Source: an uncultured Verrucomicrobia subdivision 3 bacterium
Lineage (GTDB): Bacteria; Verrucomicrobiota; Verrucomicrobiia; Limisphaerales; UBA11358
NCBI GenBank assembly: GCA_903875465.1
Contig: CAIQWB010000062.1
Span: forward strand, 1-64,000
Direction: 5' to 3'
DNA: 64,000 nucleotides
Below are positions 1 through 8,481 of the stretch, piece by piece. A program made the position numbers and the translations under genes. Positions within the stretch are counted from its first letter, which is position 1. Every line of letters starts with the position of its first letter. Under the pieces are notes generated by a model, which searched no databases, was not told the origin of the DNA, and worked only from the letters and a program-made list of their open reading frames with translations.

Positions 1-64
1 AGCCGGTTCCTCGCTGGTTTCGGTGGCATTCGGGTTGGCTTGGGCCGTCGGCTGCTGGATTGCC

Positions 65-284
65 GAATCCCAACGGGATTCCGTCCGCCAGGCCAGGGTG
101 GTCCCGGCAGCGGGACTACCCTGGGCAGGCTGACGCATTTTTAGGCAACCCCAACGGGGTTGTGGCATGGGGCTGGGCCGGCCAACGGGCACAACCCCGT
201 TGGGGTTGGCGGTCGTTGGGGGAATACCCAAGCTAGCTCGTGCCTCGAAACCTTGGGCTAGCGGGCGCAATCCCGTTGGGATTG
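65..284. repeat. Cluster of four 17-bp palindromic repeats
   Basis: Four near-identical palindromes of the form CAAYCCC-N3-GGGRTTG lie at 65-81, 146-162, 192-208 and 268-284. The core alternates between CAACGGG and CCGTTGGG, so successive copies are inverted versions of one motif. Spacing is irregular (46 to 81 bp start to start). A small inverted pair, CCCAAG and CTTGGG, sits between the last two copies. The stretch 1-480 holds no gene I can support. A minus-strand frame from an ATG at 138 is open to the left edge, but it runs straight through a repeat. The repeats could be transcribed hairpins or protein-binding sites; function is unknown. Confidence 0.6.
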
Positions 285-480
285 AAGCAGCAATTCCCCA
301 ACCGCTCAAATGGTCAGCTCGATTCACATGCCACCGAAAACAGCGAGGAACCTTAAAACAGTCTCTAAGCGTTTCTGCTCCAATATCTTGACGCATCCCA
401 GCCATTTTAATTTCGGAGTTCGGGCTAGATGGGGAAAAGTCCGTATGGAATGGTTGGGCTATCAAGGAGATGATAAATCA

Positions 481-1350
481 ATGATGAAAACCCCTAAATT
501 CTCGCTACAACCGCCATTTATCCGTAATTGGCAGACATTCACTGGTCAAGCCCGCGCCAAGCTGTCCAGGATGAACTATAAACTGGCGGCGAGCGGTACG
601 CTGCTGGTGCTGGCGGGCTGGTTGCCGACCAGCCAGGCGGGGGTTGACCTGGGTTCGTCGGCCGACTTTGCCGTGCTGGGCGGAGCGGCGGTGACCAGTT
701 CCGGTAACACGGTGGTAAATGGCAGTCTGGGAGTGAGCCCGGGCACAGCAATCACCGGGTTTGGACCGGGCACGGTGAACGGCGCGATTTACTCGAGTGG
801 ACCCGTGGCTGGGCAGGCGGTCAGCGATGCGCGAACGGCTTTCTCAGGGATTTTCAAGCAAGCCTCCGCCCAGAACCTGAGTGGCACGGACATCGGAGGG
901 CGCACTTTTTTTTCCGGCGTGCGGAACTATGACGCCGCCGCCCAATTGACGGGCACGGTCACCTTGGATGCACAGGGTAATGCGAATGCGATATTTGTGT
1001 TTCAAATTGGGACGGCGCTCACGACCGCCAGTGCCGCCAAGGTGGAGCTCATCAATGGAGCGGTGGCGGCCAACATATTCTGGGAAGTGGGCTCCTCGGC
1101 CACCCTGGGCACGGGGACAGACTTTTACGGCACTATTTTGGCAGATCAGAGCATTACCCTGAACACGGGCACCAGCCTGATGGGACATGCATTCGCCTTA
1201 AATGGGGCGGTTACTTTGAATGACAGCTTTGTTTCCATTTCTGCGGTGCCAGAAGCGAACACCGCATTGGCCGGCGCCTTCTGTGTGCTTGTTGCCGGGC
1301 TGGGCAGGGGCCTGGCGAAGCGGCAAAAGAGTGCGAAGAAGTCCGCCTGA
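481..1350 (+). CDS. Exported ice-binding-like (DUF3494) protein
   Basis: A 289-residue exported protein. The start at 481 is chosen because AAGGAG (464-469) lies 11 nt upstream; an in-frame ATG at 571 would place the signal peptide (basic start, then LLVLAGWLPTSQA) right at the N-terminus. The body from about residue 54 has the pattern of the DUF3494 ice-binding-like beta-solenoid family: DLGSSADFAVLGG at the start, then a GSLGVSPG turn, NAIFVFQIG and IFWEVGSSATLG. The last 34 residues (VPEA, a hydrophobic stretch, then RQK) resemble a PEP-CTERM sorting tail, with A in place of the second P. Family members bind ice or act as surface adhesins; which applies here cannot be told from sequence. 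Confidence 0.85.
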   Translation: MMKTPKFSLQPPFIRNWQTFTGQARAKLSRMNYKLAASGTLLVLAGWLPTSQAGVDLGSSADFAVLGGAAVTSSGNTVVNGSLGVSPGTAITGFGPGTVNGAIYSSGPVAGQAVSDARTAFSGIFKQASAQNLSGTDIGGRTFFSGVRNYDAAAQLTGTVTLDAQGNANAIFVFQIGTALTTASAAKVELINGAVAANIFWEVGSSATLGTGTDFYGTILADQSITLNTGTSLMGHAFALNGAVTLNDSFVSISAVPEANTALAGAFCVLVAGLGRGLAKRQKSAKKSA

Positions 1351-1373
1351 AGCGGGTAGGACCTTCCTAGCGG

Positions 1374-1793
1374 TTACCAAGGGGGAGCTGCAATCAACAG
1401 GGTTAGCTGGGCTGTCAGTGGGGCGGGGATGCGTTTGGGTTTTTCCGAGGTGGTGGTGCAGGCATGAAAGGTTTCCGCCAGCACCATCACTTTTTTATCC
1501 GCAGAGAGAATACGGTGCCCGAAATTTACCCGAACGCCTTGTGCCAGGGTGGGCCAGACCTCAATGGTCAGAAGCTCGTCATAGCGGGCGGGCGCTTGAT
1601 AGCGCAACCGGGCCTCAATTACCGGAAAAATGGTATCGGCCGCCTGCCACGCGGCCACTGTGGTCCCCAGACTGCGGAGGAATTCGCCGCGGGCGGTTTC
1701 GAGAAAATCCAAATAGCGGGCATGATAAACGTGGTTGCCGACCGTGCATTCGGCATAGTTTACCCGATGTTGGTGATAAAAAACACTGGCCAT
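1374..1793 (-). CDS. Acyl-CoA thioesterase, YbgC/4-HBA-CoA hotdog family
   Basis: A 139-residue single hotdog-fold protein. The N-terminal helix signature GNHVYHARYLDFLETAR matches the YbgC/FcbC thioesterases, which hydrolyse acyl-CoA thioesters in the cytoplasm. Aligned by eye to E. coli YbgC, the catalytic aspartate (D18 there) falls on Thr17 here, while Glu15 and Cys16 replace the preceding D-T pair; the VYH histidine is kept. So the fold is clear but the usual catalytic residue is not where expected. It converges with the upstream exported protein, leaving 23 bp between stops. Substrate unknown. Confidence 0.8.
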   Translation of the reverse strand: MASVFYHQHRVNYAECTVGNHVYHARYLDFLETARGEFLRSLGTTVAAWQAADTIFPVIEARLRYQAPARYDELLTIEVWPTLAQGVRVNFGHRILSADKKVMVLAETFHACTTTSEKPKRIPAPLTAQLTLLIAAPPW

Positions 1794-1932
1794 GGCCGTA
1801 GCGTAGGGGGCGGAGGAAAAAGTTCAACGCCCAAATTTCACGGTTGCACAAATTTGGTTTAAGGTTATGTTCCTGTGGTAACGCGGTATATAAGGCTGGT
1901 TCGCCAGCATGGCGGCAAAATCAGGATTTATC

Positions 1933-2346
1933 ATGGCTGTAACCAAAGTTAGTTCAAAGGTTCATTTTTCATCACACGGAACCTTAGATGCCAACCACGA
2001 CAGTGCGCCCAACGGCCGCTGGGTGCCGAACACTGACGTCTACGCCACTCCGCAAGGCCTGGTCATCAAGGTCGAGCTGGCGGGGATGAAGAGTGATAGC
2101 TTGGAAATCATCACCGAAGGAAGCCGCCTGCGTATTTCGGGATCGCGACCCGACTGCTGCCGGGAGCATCATTGCAATTTTTTAAAGATGGCCATCACCT
2201 ACGGGCCTTTTGAGGCGGTGCTCGACCTGCCGCCGGGCTATGATTTGTGCCAGGCCAAAGCCATCTATGTGAATGGATTCCTGCGTATTGATGTGCCCAT
2301 GGCGCATCCCATCCAGCCGAAGACGACCAAAATTCCGATTAATTGA
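1933..2346 (+). CDS. Hsp20/alpha-crystallin small heat-shock protein
   Basis: A 137-residue small heat-shock protein. The ATG at 1933 is preferred over one at 1909 because AGGA (1923-1926) is correctly spaced before it. The alpha-crystallin domain fills residues 30-125: it opens with WVPNTDVYATPQGLVIKVEL, carries LRISGSR in the middle and ends with the VNGFLRIDVP strand. The C-terminal tail has a KIPI motif of the I-x-I/V type used for oligomer contacts. These proteins hold unfolding clients in a refoldable state. The gene lies 72 bp upstream of lon on the same strand, so the pair forms a proteostasis unit. Confidence 0.9.
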   Translation: MAVTKVSSKVHFSSHGTLDANHDSAPNGRWVPNTDVYATPQGLVIKVELAGMKSDSLEIITEGSRLRISGSRPDCCREHHCNFLKMAITYGPFEAVLDLPPGYDLCQAKAIYVNGFLRIDVPMAHPIQPKTTKIPIN

Positions 2347-2418
2347 CGGTTACTTTGCAAAAACGGGTCAGAGAAAAAAAGACTGTGAACTTTTTTATCT
2401 CCGGGGCATCTAATTAGC

Positions 2419-4824
2419 GTGGAAACGACGATACCATCGCCAGAGACGGAATTTATCAGCATTCTTGGGGTGGAGAAATCCGAGGTGCCACCCCGCATTT
2501 CCTCCCGCTCCCTGCCGGATATTTTGCCAATCTTGGGGCTTTCGGACATTGTTATTTTCCCCGGGGCCGTGGTTCCTTTACTCGTGGAAACGGGCCCCAG
2601 TTTAAAGTTGATTGATGATGTGGTGGCCGGGGACCGGCTGCTGGGGGCGGTTTTGCAGCGCCAGGCGGAGGTAGCCGAGCCCGGTCCGCAAGACCTGCAT
2701 AGCGTGGGGTGTGTGTCGCGGTTGTCAAAGATGGTCAAATTTCCCGATGGCACGGTGCGGCTTCTGGTGGAGGGGTTGTGGCGCATTCGGTTGGGCAATT
2801 ACCAACTGCCGGCCCCTTACCTGAAGGCCTCTTATGAGTTATTGCGGGATGAGACGGAGGACAGCGTGGAATTGCAGGCCATGCTGCGCAATGCGCACAA
2901 GCAATTTCTCGATATCACGAAGCTCTCCACCGCCCTGGCCGAGCAGGTCAAAATTGCCGCGCTGAACACGGAGCATCCGGGGCACTTTGCGGACCTGATT
3001 GCGGCGAATTTAAACCTGTCGCTGGAAGACCGGCAGAAATTGCTGGAGATGGTTTCTGTGCGCGAGCGGTTGCAAACGTTGCTGCCCATGCTCAACCGTG
3101 AGCAGGAAGTGCTGACGCTGAGCACCAAGATTCAGAGCGACGTCAATTCCTCGTTTGCGAAAAGCCAGCGGGATTTTTTCCTGCGGGAACAAATCCGCGT
3201 GATTCAGCGGGAGCTGGGGGATGCCGATGCCAATGCCGGGGAGATCAAGTCTTTCCTCGATAAAATTGAGGGCAACCCCATGCCGGCCGAGGCACGCAAG
3301 GCGGCGAAGCAGGAATTGGAGCGCTTGCAACAAACGCCACCGGCGGCGGCTGAATACGGGGTCACGCGGAATTATCTGGACTGGATTGTCAGTCTCCCCT
3401 GGGAAAAATCCACGGAGGACAAACTCAATCTCGCGGCGGCCGAAAAGATTTTGGACGAGCAGCATTTTGGACTGGCGAAAGTCAAGGACCGGCTGTTGGA
3501 ATTTCTGGCGGTAATGCAGCGGCGCAAGGAGATCAAGGGGCCGATACTGTGCCTGGTGGGACCGCCTGGAGTGGGCAAGACTTCCCTGGGCAAGAGCGTG
3601 GCGGAGGCCTTGGGGCGCAAGTTTGCGCGCATCGCGCTGGGTGGCATGCGGGATGAGGCGGAGATTCGCGGGCACCGGCGCACCTATGTGGGGGCCATGC
3701 CGGGTCGGCTGATCCAGACGCTCCGCCGGGTGGAGAGCCGGAATCCGGTGATTTTGCTGGATGAAATTGACAAGGTGGGCGCGGATGGGCGCGGCGACCC
3801 CGCAGCCGCCCTGCTGGAAGTGCTGGACCCCGCGCAGAACCACACCTTTGTGGACCATTATCTGGACCTGCCGTTTGATCTGTCGCGCGTGCTGTTTATT
3901 GCCACGGCCAACTGGCTGGAGCCTATTCCGGCCGCGTTGCGCGACCGGCTGGAGGTGATTGAATTGCCCAGCTATACGGAATCGGAAAAACTACAAATTT
4001 CCCGGCGGTTCCTGGTGCCCCGGCAACTGGCGGAGCACGGGCTGACCCGCCAGGAGGTGACGATTACCGACCCGGCCCTGCGCAAATTAATCCGCGAATA
4101 CACCCGTGAAGCCGGAGTGCGGCAATTGGAGCGGGAGATTGCGGGCTTGTCCCGCAAATCGGCGCGGAAACTGATCAGCCAGGAGGGCAAGCTCAAACGC
4201 CTCAAAGTGGAGGCCGCGGATGTGGCGGGTTTGCTCGGGCACGCACCGCATTTGGCGGAAAGTGCGGAAAAAATCACCGAAATTGGCATTGCCACCGGAC
4301 TGGCCTGGACACCGGTGGGCGGGGATATTTTGTTCATTGAAGCCACGCGCATGCGCGGGCGGGGGCAATTGCTGCTGACGGGTTCGCTCGGCGAGGTGAT
4401 GAAGGAGAGCGCGCAGACCGCCGTGAGCTATTTGCGCAGCCACAGCAAAAAGCTGGCCGTGGACCTGGAAGACCATGGGAAATACGACTGGCACATCCAC
4501 GTGCCGGGTGGGGCCACGCCCAAGGATGGACCCAGTGCCGGGGTGGCCATTGTGGCCGCGCTAGCCTCGCTGCTGACCAAACGCCGGGTGCGTTCCACGG
4601 TGGCGATGACGGGCGAGATCAGCCTGCGCGGCCGGGTCTTGCGGGTGGGTGGCATCAAGGAAAAGGTGCTGGCGGCGGCGCGGAATGGAATGAGGGAGGT
4701 CATCTTGCCCGACCAAAACAAATCCGACTGGGAGGACGTGCCCGTAGAGGTTCGTCAGCGCCTCAAAGCGCATTTTGTCCGGCAAATTGCGGAGATTTTT
4801 CCGCTGGCACTGGAGGCCGTATGA
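2419..4824 (+). CDS. lon: ATP-dependent Lon protease
   Basis: An 801-residue LonA-type protease beginning at a GTG. The N-terminal LON substrate domain covers about residues 33-235. The AAA+ module has Walker A GPPGVGKTS near 381-389 and Walker B ILLDEIDKVG near 446-455. The C-terminal protease domain has the catalytic serine in KDGPSAG (Ser706) and the catalytic lysine in GGIKEK (Lys749); the 43-residue spacing equals that of E. coli S679/K722. It degrades misfolded and short-lived regulatory proteins in the cytoplasm. All motifs are intact, so it should be active. The next gene starts inside its stop codon (ATGA), so the two are probably cotranslated. Confidence 0.97.
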   Translation: METTIPSPETEFISILGVEKSEVPPRISSRSLPDILPILGLSDIVIFPGAVVPLLVETGPSLKLIDDVVAGDRLLGAVLQRQAEVAEPGPQDLHSVGCVSRLSKMVKFPDGTVRLLVEGLWRIRLGNYQLPAPYLKASYELLRDETEDSVELQAMLRNAHKQFLDITKLSTALAEQVKIAALNTEHPGHFADLIAANLNLSLEDRQKLLEMVSVRERLQTLLPMLNREQEVLTLSTKIQSDVNSSFAKSQRDFFLREQIRVIQRELGDADANAGEIKSFLDKIEGNPMPAEARKAAKQELERLQQTPPAAAEYGVTRNYLDWIVSLPWEKSTEDKLNLAAAEKILDEQHFGLAKVKDRLLEFLAVMQRRKEIKGPILCLVGPPGVGKTSLGKSVAEALGRKFARIALGGMRDEAEIRGHRRTYVGAMPGRLIQTLRRVESRNPVILLDEIDKVGADGRGDPAAALLEVLDPAQNHTFVDHYLDLPFDLSRVLFIATANWLEPIPAALRDRLEVIELPSYTESEKLQISRRFLVPRQLAEHGLTRQEVTITDPALRKLIREYTREAGVRQLEREIAGLSRKSARKLISQEGKLKRLKVEAADVAGLLGHAPHLAESAEKITEIGIATGLAWTPVGGDILFIEATRMRGRGQLLLTGSLGEVMKESAQTAVSYLRSHSKKLAVDLEDHGKYDWHIHVPGGATPKDGPSAGVAIVAALASLLTKRRVRSTVAMTGEISLRGRVLRVGGIKEKVLAAARNGMREVILPDQNKSDWEDVPVEVRQRLKAHFVRQIAEIFPLALEAV

Positions 4825-5588
4825 AGCATTTAAAACTAAACCCGGGGCGGTCAATGCGGTTGGCCTGGCCATGGGCCGTCGTGCTGGTCGCCTTGGGTGT
4901 CGCGCTGGCGGATGAGGCCGGGGATCCGGTTCAGCAGGGGCGAGAACTGGCCGAACACCTCCAGGCACAACGGCCGGCCGAGGCATACAGCAGCAGTGGG
5001 ATCTTGAAAATCAAGGGCACTGGCGGTTACCGGCAGGAGGCGCAACTGCGTTGTGATATCATCTGCACGGCCACAAACTGGACCACCACCTACACGGTGG
5101 GGACGGGCGTTTGCGAGACGTTGGTGATCGTTCACGCCGAGGGTGTGCCCAATCGTTATCAACACCAGTTGCCGAATAACCCGGTCAAGGAGTTGGCCGG
5201 TGCGGACTTGATGACGCCGTTAAGCGGTTCGGATTTCTGGCTGGCGGATTTGGGCTTGGAATTTCTGTACTGGCCGCAGCAGAAGGTATTGCGCAAAGAG
5301 GTCAAACGCAGTCAGGGCTGCACGGTGCTGGAAAGCACCAATCCGCATCCTGCCGCGAATGGGTATGCGCGGGTGGTGTCGTGGGTAGACACCGAGAATG
5401 GAGGCCTGGTGCAGGCGTTTGCTTACGATGCCAGCAACCAGTTGTTCAAGGAATTTTATCCCAAAGATATCAAGAAAGTGAACGGCCAGTGGCAGGTGGG
5501 CAAACTGGAAATGAACAATGATCTGACTGGCTCACGCACGACCTTGGAGCTCAATCCCAGCCCGTCTCCTGACCTACCACAGAAATGA
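4821..5588 (+). CDS. Exported LolA-like outer-membrane lipoprotein-sorting family protein
   Basis: A 255-residue exported protein with a signal peptide (LAWPWAVVLVALGVALA, cut near residue 31). The body has the order seen in the lipoprotein-sorting (LolA-like, TP_0789/COG2834) family: an N-terminal helix (QQGRELAEHLQAQRPAE), a beta-rich half-barrel with SGSDFWLADLGLEFLYWP, then QKVLRKEVKRSQGC and a C-terminal strand that describes slopes of the form FKEFYPKDIKKVNGQW. It overlaps the lon stop codon by 4 nt. A periplasmic lipid or lipoprotein carrier role is inferred from the family only. Its 3' end overlaps the convergent gene at 5574 by 15 bp. Confidence 0.65.
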   Translation: MKHLKLNPGRSMRLAWPWAVVLVALGVALADEAGDPVQQGRELAEHLQAQRPAEAYSSSGILKIKGTGGYRQEAQLRCDIICTATNWTTTYTVGTGVCETLVIVHAEGVPNRYQHQLPNNPVKELAGADLMTPLSGSDFWLADLGLEFLYWPQQKVLRKEVKRSQGCTVLESTNPHPAANGYARVVSWVDTENGGLVQAFAYDASNQLFKEFYPKDIKKVNGQWQVGKLEMNNDLTGSRTTLELNPSPSPDLPQK

Positions 5589-6047
5589 TTGCTGGGAACC
5601 CAGCAGCTGGTCGCCGGACCAAATGCTGGTGCGCCACGCGACCACTGGTCCCAACTTGACAAAGTCCTCGCCGGTCAACGGAATTTCGGTCCAATGATGG
5701 AACCTACCCGGGGTAACGGAGGCTTCGAGCGTCTGCTGGCGCGGACCGCCATCCGGTCCCACCGCCTTGAGCTCCACCTTGATTTTCACCGGCTGCCCGG
5801 AAGTGCCGGCGGCTTTCCACAAGACATCGTAGCGAATCCCGGAAATTTCGTTGGTATGGGCCCGCAAATAAAACTGGTAGGCGTCGCGGTCAAAGAGGCT
5901 GGGGGAGAGCGCATCATGTCCCGTGCGATTAAGCAGCAGCGGGAGAACTTTTACAATCGACCCGGTAGGGACGGTTTCCGTGGCCCAGGTTTGCGTGGCC
6001 GAACCCAGGGAACCAAGCAGAACCAGTAATAAGCAAATCCGGTGCAT
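5574..6047 (-). CDS. Small exported protein of unknown function
   Basis: A 157-residue protein with a clear signal peptide (ICLLLVLLGSLGSATQTWA). The mature part has a short conserved-looking motif, LFDRDAYQFYLRAHTNEISG, then alternating strands that suggest an immunoglobulin-like or jelly-roll beta domain (GIRYDVLWKA, KIKVELKAVGPDG, WTEIPLTG). It follows gspK by 37 bp on the same strand, so it may be the last gene of the secretion operon. I do not recognise the family. Confidence 0.65.
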   Translation of the reverse strand: MHRICLLLVLLGSLGSATQTWATETVPTGSIVKVLPLLLNRTGHDALSPSLFDRDAYQFYLRAHTNEISGIRYDVLWKAAGTSGQPVKIKVELKAVGPDGGPRQQTLEASVTPGRFHHWTEIPLTGEDFVKLGPVVAWRTSIWSGDQLLGSQQSFLW

Positions 6048-6084
6048 GGAGGGATAATAATTTTAAACGGGGTGAATTCAACAC

Positions 6085-7164
6085 TCATTTCCACCAAAAG
6101 CCGACGACTTCCACATCCGTGGGGCCGTTACGGACGAGCAAGGCGATGTATTCGCGATGGTAATTGCCAATTTCGGCGCTGACATGCACTTCGAACGTCC
6201 GACTTTTCACATCGCAGACCTGGCTGATTTGACCCATGAGCTGGGGATTGATGCCGGCGGCGGCAAGCTGGCCGATGTTGTGCAAGGGCAGGTCATCCTC
6301 GGTGCCATCCTGGCCATCCGGGCCGGAACGCAATTTGATGATGTCGGCTGCCACGTTGGCGTCCACGCCGGGAATGATTTGCAGGACATTGGCATCGGCT
6401 GTGTTGACGTTGATACGACCAATGGAAATCGGCGTGAAAATATCCTTCAAGCCAAAGGGATAATTCGGGGCCTCGCCCGGGGAGTTGCCAAAACCCAGTT
6501 TGTGCTGGAAGGCCGCCGGGGCGTGGTCACCGGCCGAGCCTCCCCAGAACATTTCCGGGGTGACTCCCTTGACCAGCAGAAGTTCAGACAAATCATCCAC
6601 CGGGGCGTTTTTGGCGAAAAATGGCGGGGTCTGGCCTTGGTAATAGTCACTCTCCGCACCGGCTGGCTTGGGTGAATCATCCGGATCAATCCAGTCGGCA
6701 ATGGAATCCGCCACCACATTGATGCTGTCCGCATTAACGCCCATCACGGTGAGTGCCTGTTGGATCAGCATGGGATTGGCGCTATTGATGTTCATTTTTC
6801 GCTCCTGATCAATGATCTTCAGGGAGTATTTTCCCTCGCCCATTTGAATGTCTTTGAGGGAGAAGCCGGACAAATCACTGTTGGTTTCGCCGCCGCTGCC
6901 GGGGCCGCCGGCCCAGATTTGATTGAGCGAATCATAGCCCTGATAGCCAGCGCGCATTTCCTCGGCCAGCACCCACCGGGCGGTCTCCACCCCAGCGCGG
7001 CCGAGCCAGAGCATTTGCTGGTCCGAATCCGCATTGATCGCCAGGCGGGTCTCGATCTTCATGGAAAAGGCAAAGGCCGCCGCCAGCACGGTGAGGACGG
7101 CAATGGCGATCATCGCCACAATGAGGGCGATACCGGCCTTGGGTGTGGCGGTAGTCAGTTTCAT
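6085..7164 (-). CDS. gspK: Type II secretion minor pseudopilin GspK
   Basis: A 359-residue GspK-type minor pseudopilin. The start at 7164 overlaps the gspJ stop codon as ATGA; the frame is open further upstream, but only as antisense of gspJ. A short prepilin leader and hydrophobic N-terminal helix (IALIVAMIAIAVLTVLAAAFAF) begin at residue 11. NINSANP and the later GRINVNTADANVLQIIPGVD are the helix-hairpin-helix segments typical of the GspK SAM-like domains. In known systems GspK caps the pseudopilus tip with GspI and GspJ. It lacks the usual Glu at +5, as GspK proteins do. Confidence 0.88.
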   Translation of the reverse strand: MKLTTATPKAGIALIVAMIAIAVLTVLAAAFAFSMKIETRLAINADSDQQMLWLGRAGVETARWVLAEEMRAGYQGYDSLNQIWAGGPGSGGETNSDLSGFSLKDIQMGEGKYSLKIIDQERKMNINSANPMLIQQALTVMGVNADSINVVADSIADWIDPDDSPKPAGAESDYYQGQTPPFFAKNAPVDDLSELLLVKGVTPEMFWGGSAGDHAPAAFQHKLGFGNSPGEAPNYPFGLKDIFTPISIGRINVNTADANVLQIIPGVDANVAADIIKLRSGPDGQDGTEDDLPLHNIGQLAAAGINPQLMGQISQVCDVKSRTFEVHVSAEIGNYHREYIALLVRNGPTDVEVVGFWWK

Positions 7165-7922
7165 GGGTGCAGACCGGAGACGGGGGGACGCTGGAGCACT
7201 GGGGGCGGGAGTTGGCCGCCGCCCATGCCCCCGCCGGGCACGCCGCCGGCTACTTGGAGGGCGCCGGGCAGGGTGTTGCAGGGCAGGGCAATCACGCGGG
7301 ACAGGGATAGCTCCGGTCCGTCCAGCCCGTTTTCCATGCGGCTCCCCAGCGTAAAGGCGACGCGGACCAGCGGCGGGATCGAGTTGGTGTTGTCCCAAGC
7401 CTTGACCCACGCCATTTGATTGGTATCCCAGCATTCCACGCTAAATTCTTTCACATTGCGGGCGAGCACCAGCGGGGAGTTTTTTTCATCCTCATCCAAC
7501 TCCATGAGAATGGGCCGCTGGCGCAGCACCAGGTTTTTCATCTGGTCCTCACCGGGTTCCACGCTGTAGGTCAGACGGCGCACGCTAAAGTCGCCAAATT
7601 TGCCATTGCGGGGAAAAACGTCCGGCAGGCGGGCGGTGAAGCTGAAAGCCGCCTCGGTCCCGTCGCCCACCTCGAAGCTGTAATATTTCATGGAAGCCTG
7701 GAAAGACTGCACGCACATCAGCGAGGTTTCGATCGTGCGGATGGCAATGCGCTCGCGCTGGGCCTGGGCCGCGGCTTGTTGGGCGACCACCGAAGAGCGC
7801 ACAATCAATATCCAAGTGGAATAAATCGTTGCCACCACCAGGGCGAAAATGGCCAGAGCCACCATTAACTCCAGCAAGGAGAAGGCGCGGGGGGGGCGGG
7901 GGGATGGCGGTTGGAGAAACAT
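7161..7922 (-). CDS. gspJ: Type II secretion minor pseudopilin GspJ
   Basis: A 253-residue protein with a type IV prepilin-like leader, PRAFSLLELMVALAIFAL: cleavage before F, and Glu at +5. Position in the operon, length and the following beta-rich domain fit GspJ. Its ATG is one base downstream of the gspI stop, and its own stop overlaps gspK. The C-terminus is a short Gly/Pro-rich tail (residues about 225-253) not usual for the family. A second conserved stretch (LMELDEDEKNSPLVLARNV) lies near residue 165. Confidence 0.82.
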   Translation of the reverse strand: MFLQPPSPRPPRAFSLLELMVALAIFALVVATIYSTWILIVRSSVVAQQAAAQAQRERIAIRTIETSLMCVQSFQASMKYYSFEVGDGTEAAFSFTARLPDVFPRNGKFGDFSVRRLTYSVEPGEDQMKNLVLRQRPILMELDEDEKNSPLVLARNVKEFSVECWDTNQMAWVKAWDNTNSIPPLVRVAFTLGSRMENGLDGPELSLSRVIALPCNTLPGALQVAGGVPGGGMGGGQLPPPVLQRPPVSGLHP

Positions 7923-7923
7923 G

Positions 7924-8481
7924 TTAATGGATGCCCATGCCGCCCCCGTCCAGACTTCCCGGCGGGGATTCGGGGCGGAACAGCCGGGTGCTGATTTTGG
8001 AAAATACCGGGTTGCCCCGGGCCGGGCTGTAAATCGTGAAATCCACTTGAAAGAGTTTATTGGACTCCACCTCGATGCTGCGGGATTCCCACTTGTAACC
8101 CCGGTAAGTGTCGCCCAGCAAATCGCCCAGATCCCCACTATCAGTGCCCTCCACGATTTTATTGGTAATCGAGAGTGCGCTGGCCACCGCGCCCGCATCG
8201 ACCTGGGGCCGTTGCAGCATCCGTGCATTACGCAAGGCTCCGGATACCAGCGTTAAAATCGCAAAGGCCGCAGTGAAGAAGATGGCAATGGCCACCATCA
8301 CTTCCAGCAGGGAAAAGGCGGCGCTCGAGGTTCCCGGGGTGCGGCGTTCACGCCGCCTCCAGGTAGATGCGTAGAATGGACAGCCGAACCGCTGCCAGTG
8401 CTTTGCACGCTGATGGGCACTCATGGGCAGGGGCCGGTGCGCGGGCGAGGCCGGTGTCGAGATTTTCGGTGGCAAGTTCAT
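7924..8481 (-). CDS. gspI: Type II secretion minor pseudopilin GspI-like
   Basis: A 185-residue protein with a prepilin signal SAAFSLLEVMVAIAIFFTAAFA beginning near residue 53; Glu is at +5 after the predicted cleavage site. The leader is unusually long and basic if translation starts at 8481, but that ATG overlaps the gspH stop codon as ATGA, which supports it. A shorter start at 8424 remains possible. The assignment to GspI rests on gene order (H-I-J-K), size and the signal; the C-terminal domain itself is weakly diagnostic. Confidence 0.72.
   Translation of the reverse strand: MNLPPKISTPASPAHRPLPMSAHQRAKHWQRFGCPFYASTWRRRERRTPGTSSAAFSLLEVMVAIAIFFTAAFAILTLVSGALRNARMLQRPQVDAGAVASALSITNKIVEGTDSGDLGDLLGDTYRGYKWESRSIEVESNKLFQVDFTIYSPARGNPVFSKISTRLFRPESPPGSLDGGGMGIH

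Noticed and set aside
1-138. Minus-strand frame open to the left edge from an ATG at 138, ending in a Thr/Glu/Pro-rich stretch.
   Set aside because: It runs through one of the palindromic repeats, has no ribosome-binding site and only 46 codons are visible.
167-391. 74-codon frame starting with Gly/Pro/Thr-rich repeats.
   Set aside because: It is read-through of the repeat cluster and overlaps the leader of the 481 gene.
7165-7434. 90-codon N-terminal extension of gspK.
   Set aside because: It would be translated in antisense-like composition from inside gspJ; the start at 7164 gives the prepilin leader directly.
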